The translations under genes were made by a program, and so were the position numbers. DNA of 64,000 nt, from positions 12,536,336-12,600,335 of the forward strand of contig NC_083340.1 in the NCBI RefSeq assembly GCF_019175385.1, written 5' to 3'. This document shows, in pieces, positions 55,646-64,000 of the stretch (position 1 is the first letter of the stretch; every line of letters begins with the position of its first letter). The notes under the pieces are model-generated. The model was not told where the DNA came from, did no database searches, and was given only the letters and a program-made list of their open reading frames with translations. The DNA is from Lycium barbarum (Eukaryota > Streptophyta > Magnoliopsida > Solanales > Solanaceae).

Positions 55646-56678
55646 ATATATATTTTGCCTTTTGAGTGTTAATTCATTAAAAAGCTTCACAGATTGTTGT
55701 GTCTGTGTTCAACAAGCTATACACTGGAACTTTCCATTCCCCACCCAAAACGAATCCTTCTGTCAGAGTTTTTTAAAAAGTGCCATTTTCATGGGAATCA
55801 AAGAAACGAAAGCCAAAAAACCGACACGTGTAACAGCACAAACTGAGAATTATTCCCATTATCCTGGGTCTTATCTAAACGTCATAATATATGTACTTCT
55901 GTTCTACTTCTGCAACTCTCTAAATTTATTTGCAGTATTGTCTAAGTCAGGTACTTCTCTCCTCTTTTCTCTGCAGACATCTCCATATGTGATAATTTGA
56001 TTGGTTTCTTTTGTTTTTTTCATTCTCTGTTAATCACTGGCCCTTATACAAAGTTGTGAACTTTAGCTTGATTATATCATTTTTGGTCACCCAGTTTGTT
56101 GTTTGTAAAAGTACAGTTCTTGGAAATTTTGATGGTTTTGTATGAATAGTTCTTGGAAACAAATAGTTCTATTATGCTGTGTCCTAGCCTTAGATGGATC
56201 GTTGAGCAATTGCTATGATTTTTATGATGCCTTTATTGGTGAATTTGAACAAAGGTGGAGCTAGAATTTTGAGTTTATGTGTTCTGTATTATAAAAAAAA
56301 AAAAAAAGGCAACTTACTGAATTTTCTTGGAATAAGAGAATTCAGGGAATATTCATGGAAAAAAGATCAGTACTCTCTCTGTTCACTATGGACTTTGCAC
56401 ACTTCTTAAGAAATAATAAATGAAGTGTGTAATTTACCATGATACCCATGTTAATTAGTACATATTTTTAATAGACTTGAAAGATGATTTGAAAAGAGTA
56501 ATTAATACTATGGGTAAAATAGGATTCTCTTGATATGCTAAAAGTGACAAGTAAAAGTGAAAATTTATTTTTAATATAGTGGACAAGTAAAAGTGAACGG
56601 AGAGAGTACTTTCTAATTGTTTCTTTTTGCAGGAAAACATTGATCAACTAAACATATTCGTTGTGCGGGCAATCCAAG
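55646..56678 (+). promoter_or_regulatory. Probable promoter and 5' UTR of the UMP-CMP kinase gene
   Basis: A G-box core CACGTG lies at 55825-55830. A plausible first non-coding exon ends near 55949 at GTCAG/GTACTT. A second leader segment starts at 56633 after TTTTTGCAG and runs into the ATG. A MITE lies in the leader intron. The Copia 1 LTR abuts this region upstream. Confidence 0.5.
56373..56606. mobile_element. Stowaway-like MITE in the kinase leader intron
   Basis: CTCTCTCTGTTCACTATGGA at the left pairs with AAAGTGAACGGAGAGAG at the right. TA flanks both ends (56371-56372 and 56607-56608). It is about 234 bp and ends only 26 bp before the next exon. Confidence 0.85.
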
Positions 56679-63923
<7,245 letters not shown>

Positions 63924-64000
63924 GTATATTTAGGTTATGTTGCTCAGACTCTCCAAAATGTTGCAGCACCCGTGTCGGATCCTCAAAAAATGCACTACTT

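Overview
The window is plant nuclear DNA, almost certainly from the nightshade family (Solanaceae). Genes are split by AT-rich GT-AG introns, and the encoded families are plant-specific (expansin-like B, PLS-class PPR, DRP1 dynamin). At least four copies of a TS-type SINE with the typical (TTG)n tail are present, and MITEs and LTR retrotransposons of types common in that family fill the rest. The genus cannot be settled from the sequence. Exon boundaries given here were derived by hand from family conservation, GT-AG sites and preserved reading frame.

Host genes in order: the 3' half of a DRP1 dynamin-related GTPase (+, 506-3013); a convergent HAD phosphatase of the Sgpp-like type (-, 4494-6967); an expansin-like B gene (+, 17705-18986); a convergent single-exon E-class PPR gene (-, 20482-22485); a 15-exon SUA/RBM5-like splicing regulator (-, 24123-35820, about 1042 residues, with a 5' UTR intron reaching about 37.6 kb); broken trehalose-6-phosphate phosphatase exons in a tandem duplication (+, 38.2-41.06 kb); and the 5' part of a UMP-CMP kinase (+, 56679 to beyond the window end). 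The genes act in unrelated pathways and are not an operon or cluster.

Between and inside them lie mobile elements. From 9.28 to 14.96 kb are three members of one non-autonomous Helitron family, apparently nested, one of them in reverse orientation. From 41.5 to 55.65 kb a 5'-truncated Ty1/copia element (Copia 1) was hit twice: by a second copia (Copia 2) in its RT/RNase H region and by a Ty3/gypsy element in its 3' LTR. The gypsy insertion has a perfect 5-bp target duplication. The kinase's large intron holds a younger copia (Copia 3), with about 2% LTR divergence and a perfect 5-bp target duplication. Introns of the SUA gene carry three TS SINEs, a 1.4-kb inverted-repeat element and a 444-bp fold-back MITE with a 9-bp target duplication.

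I see no new defence or metabolic system. The most unusual structures are a 136-bp perfect palindrome in the 5' LTR of Copia 2 that includes the primer-binding site, the nested Helitrons, the truncated triplication of TPP exons, and two oddities in the kinase gene: a splice acceptor that does not keep frame and a triplicated exon-intron boundary.
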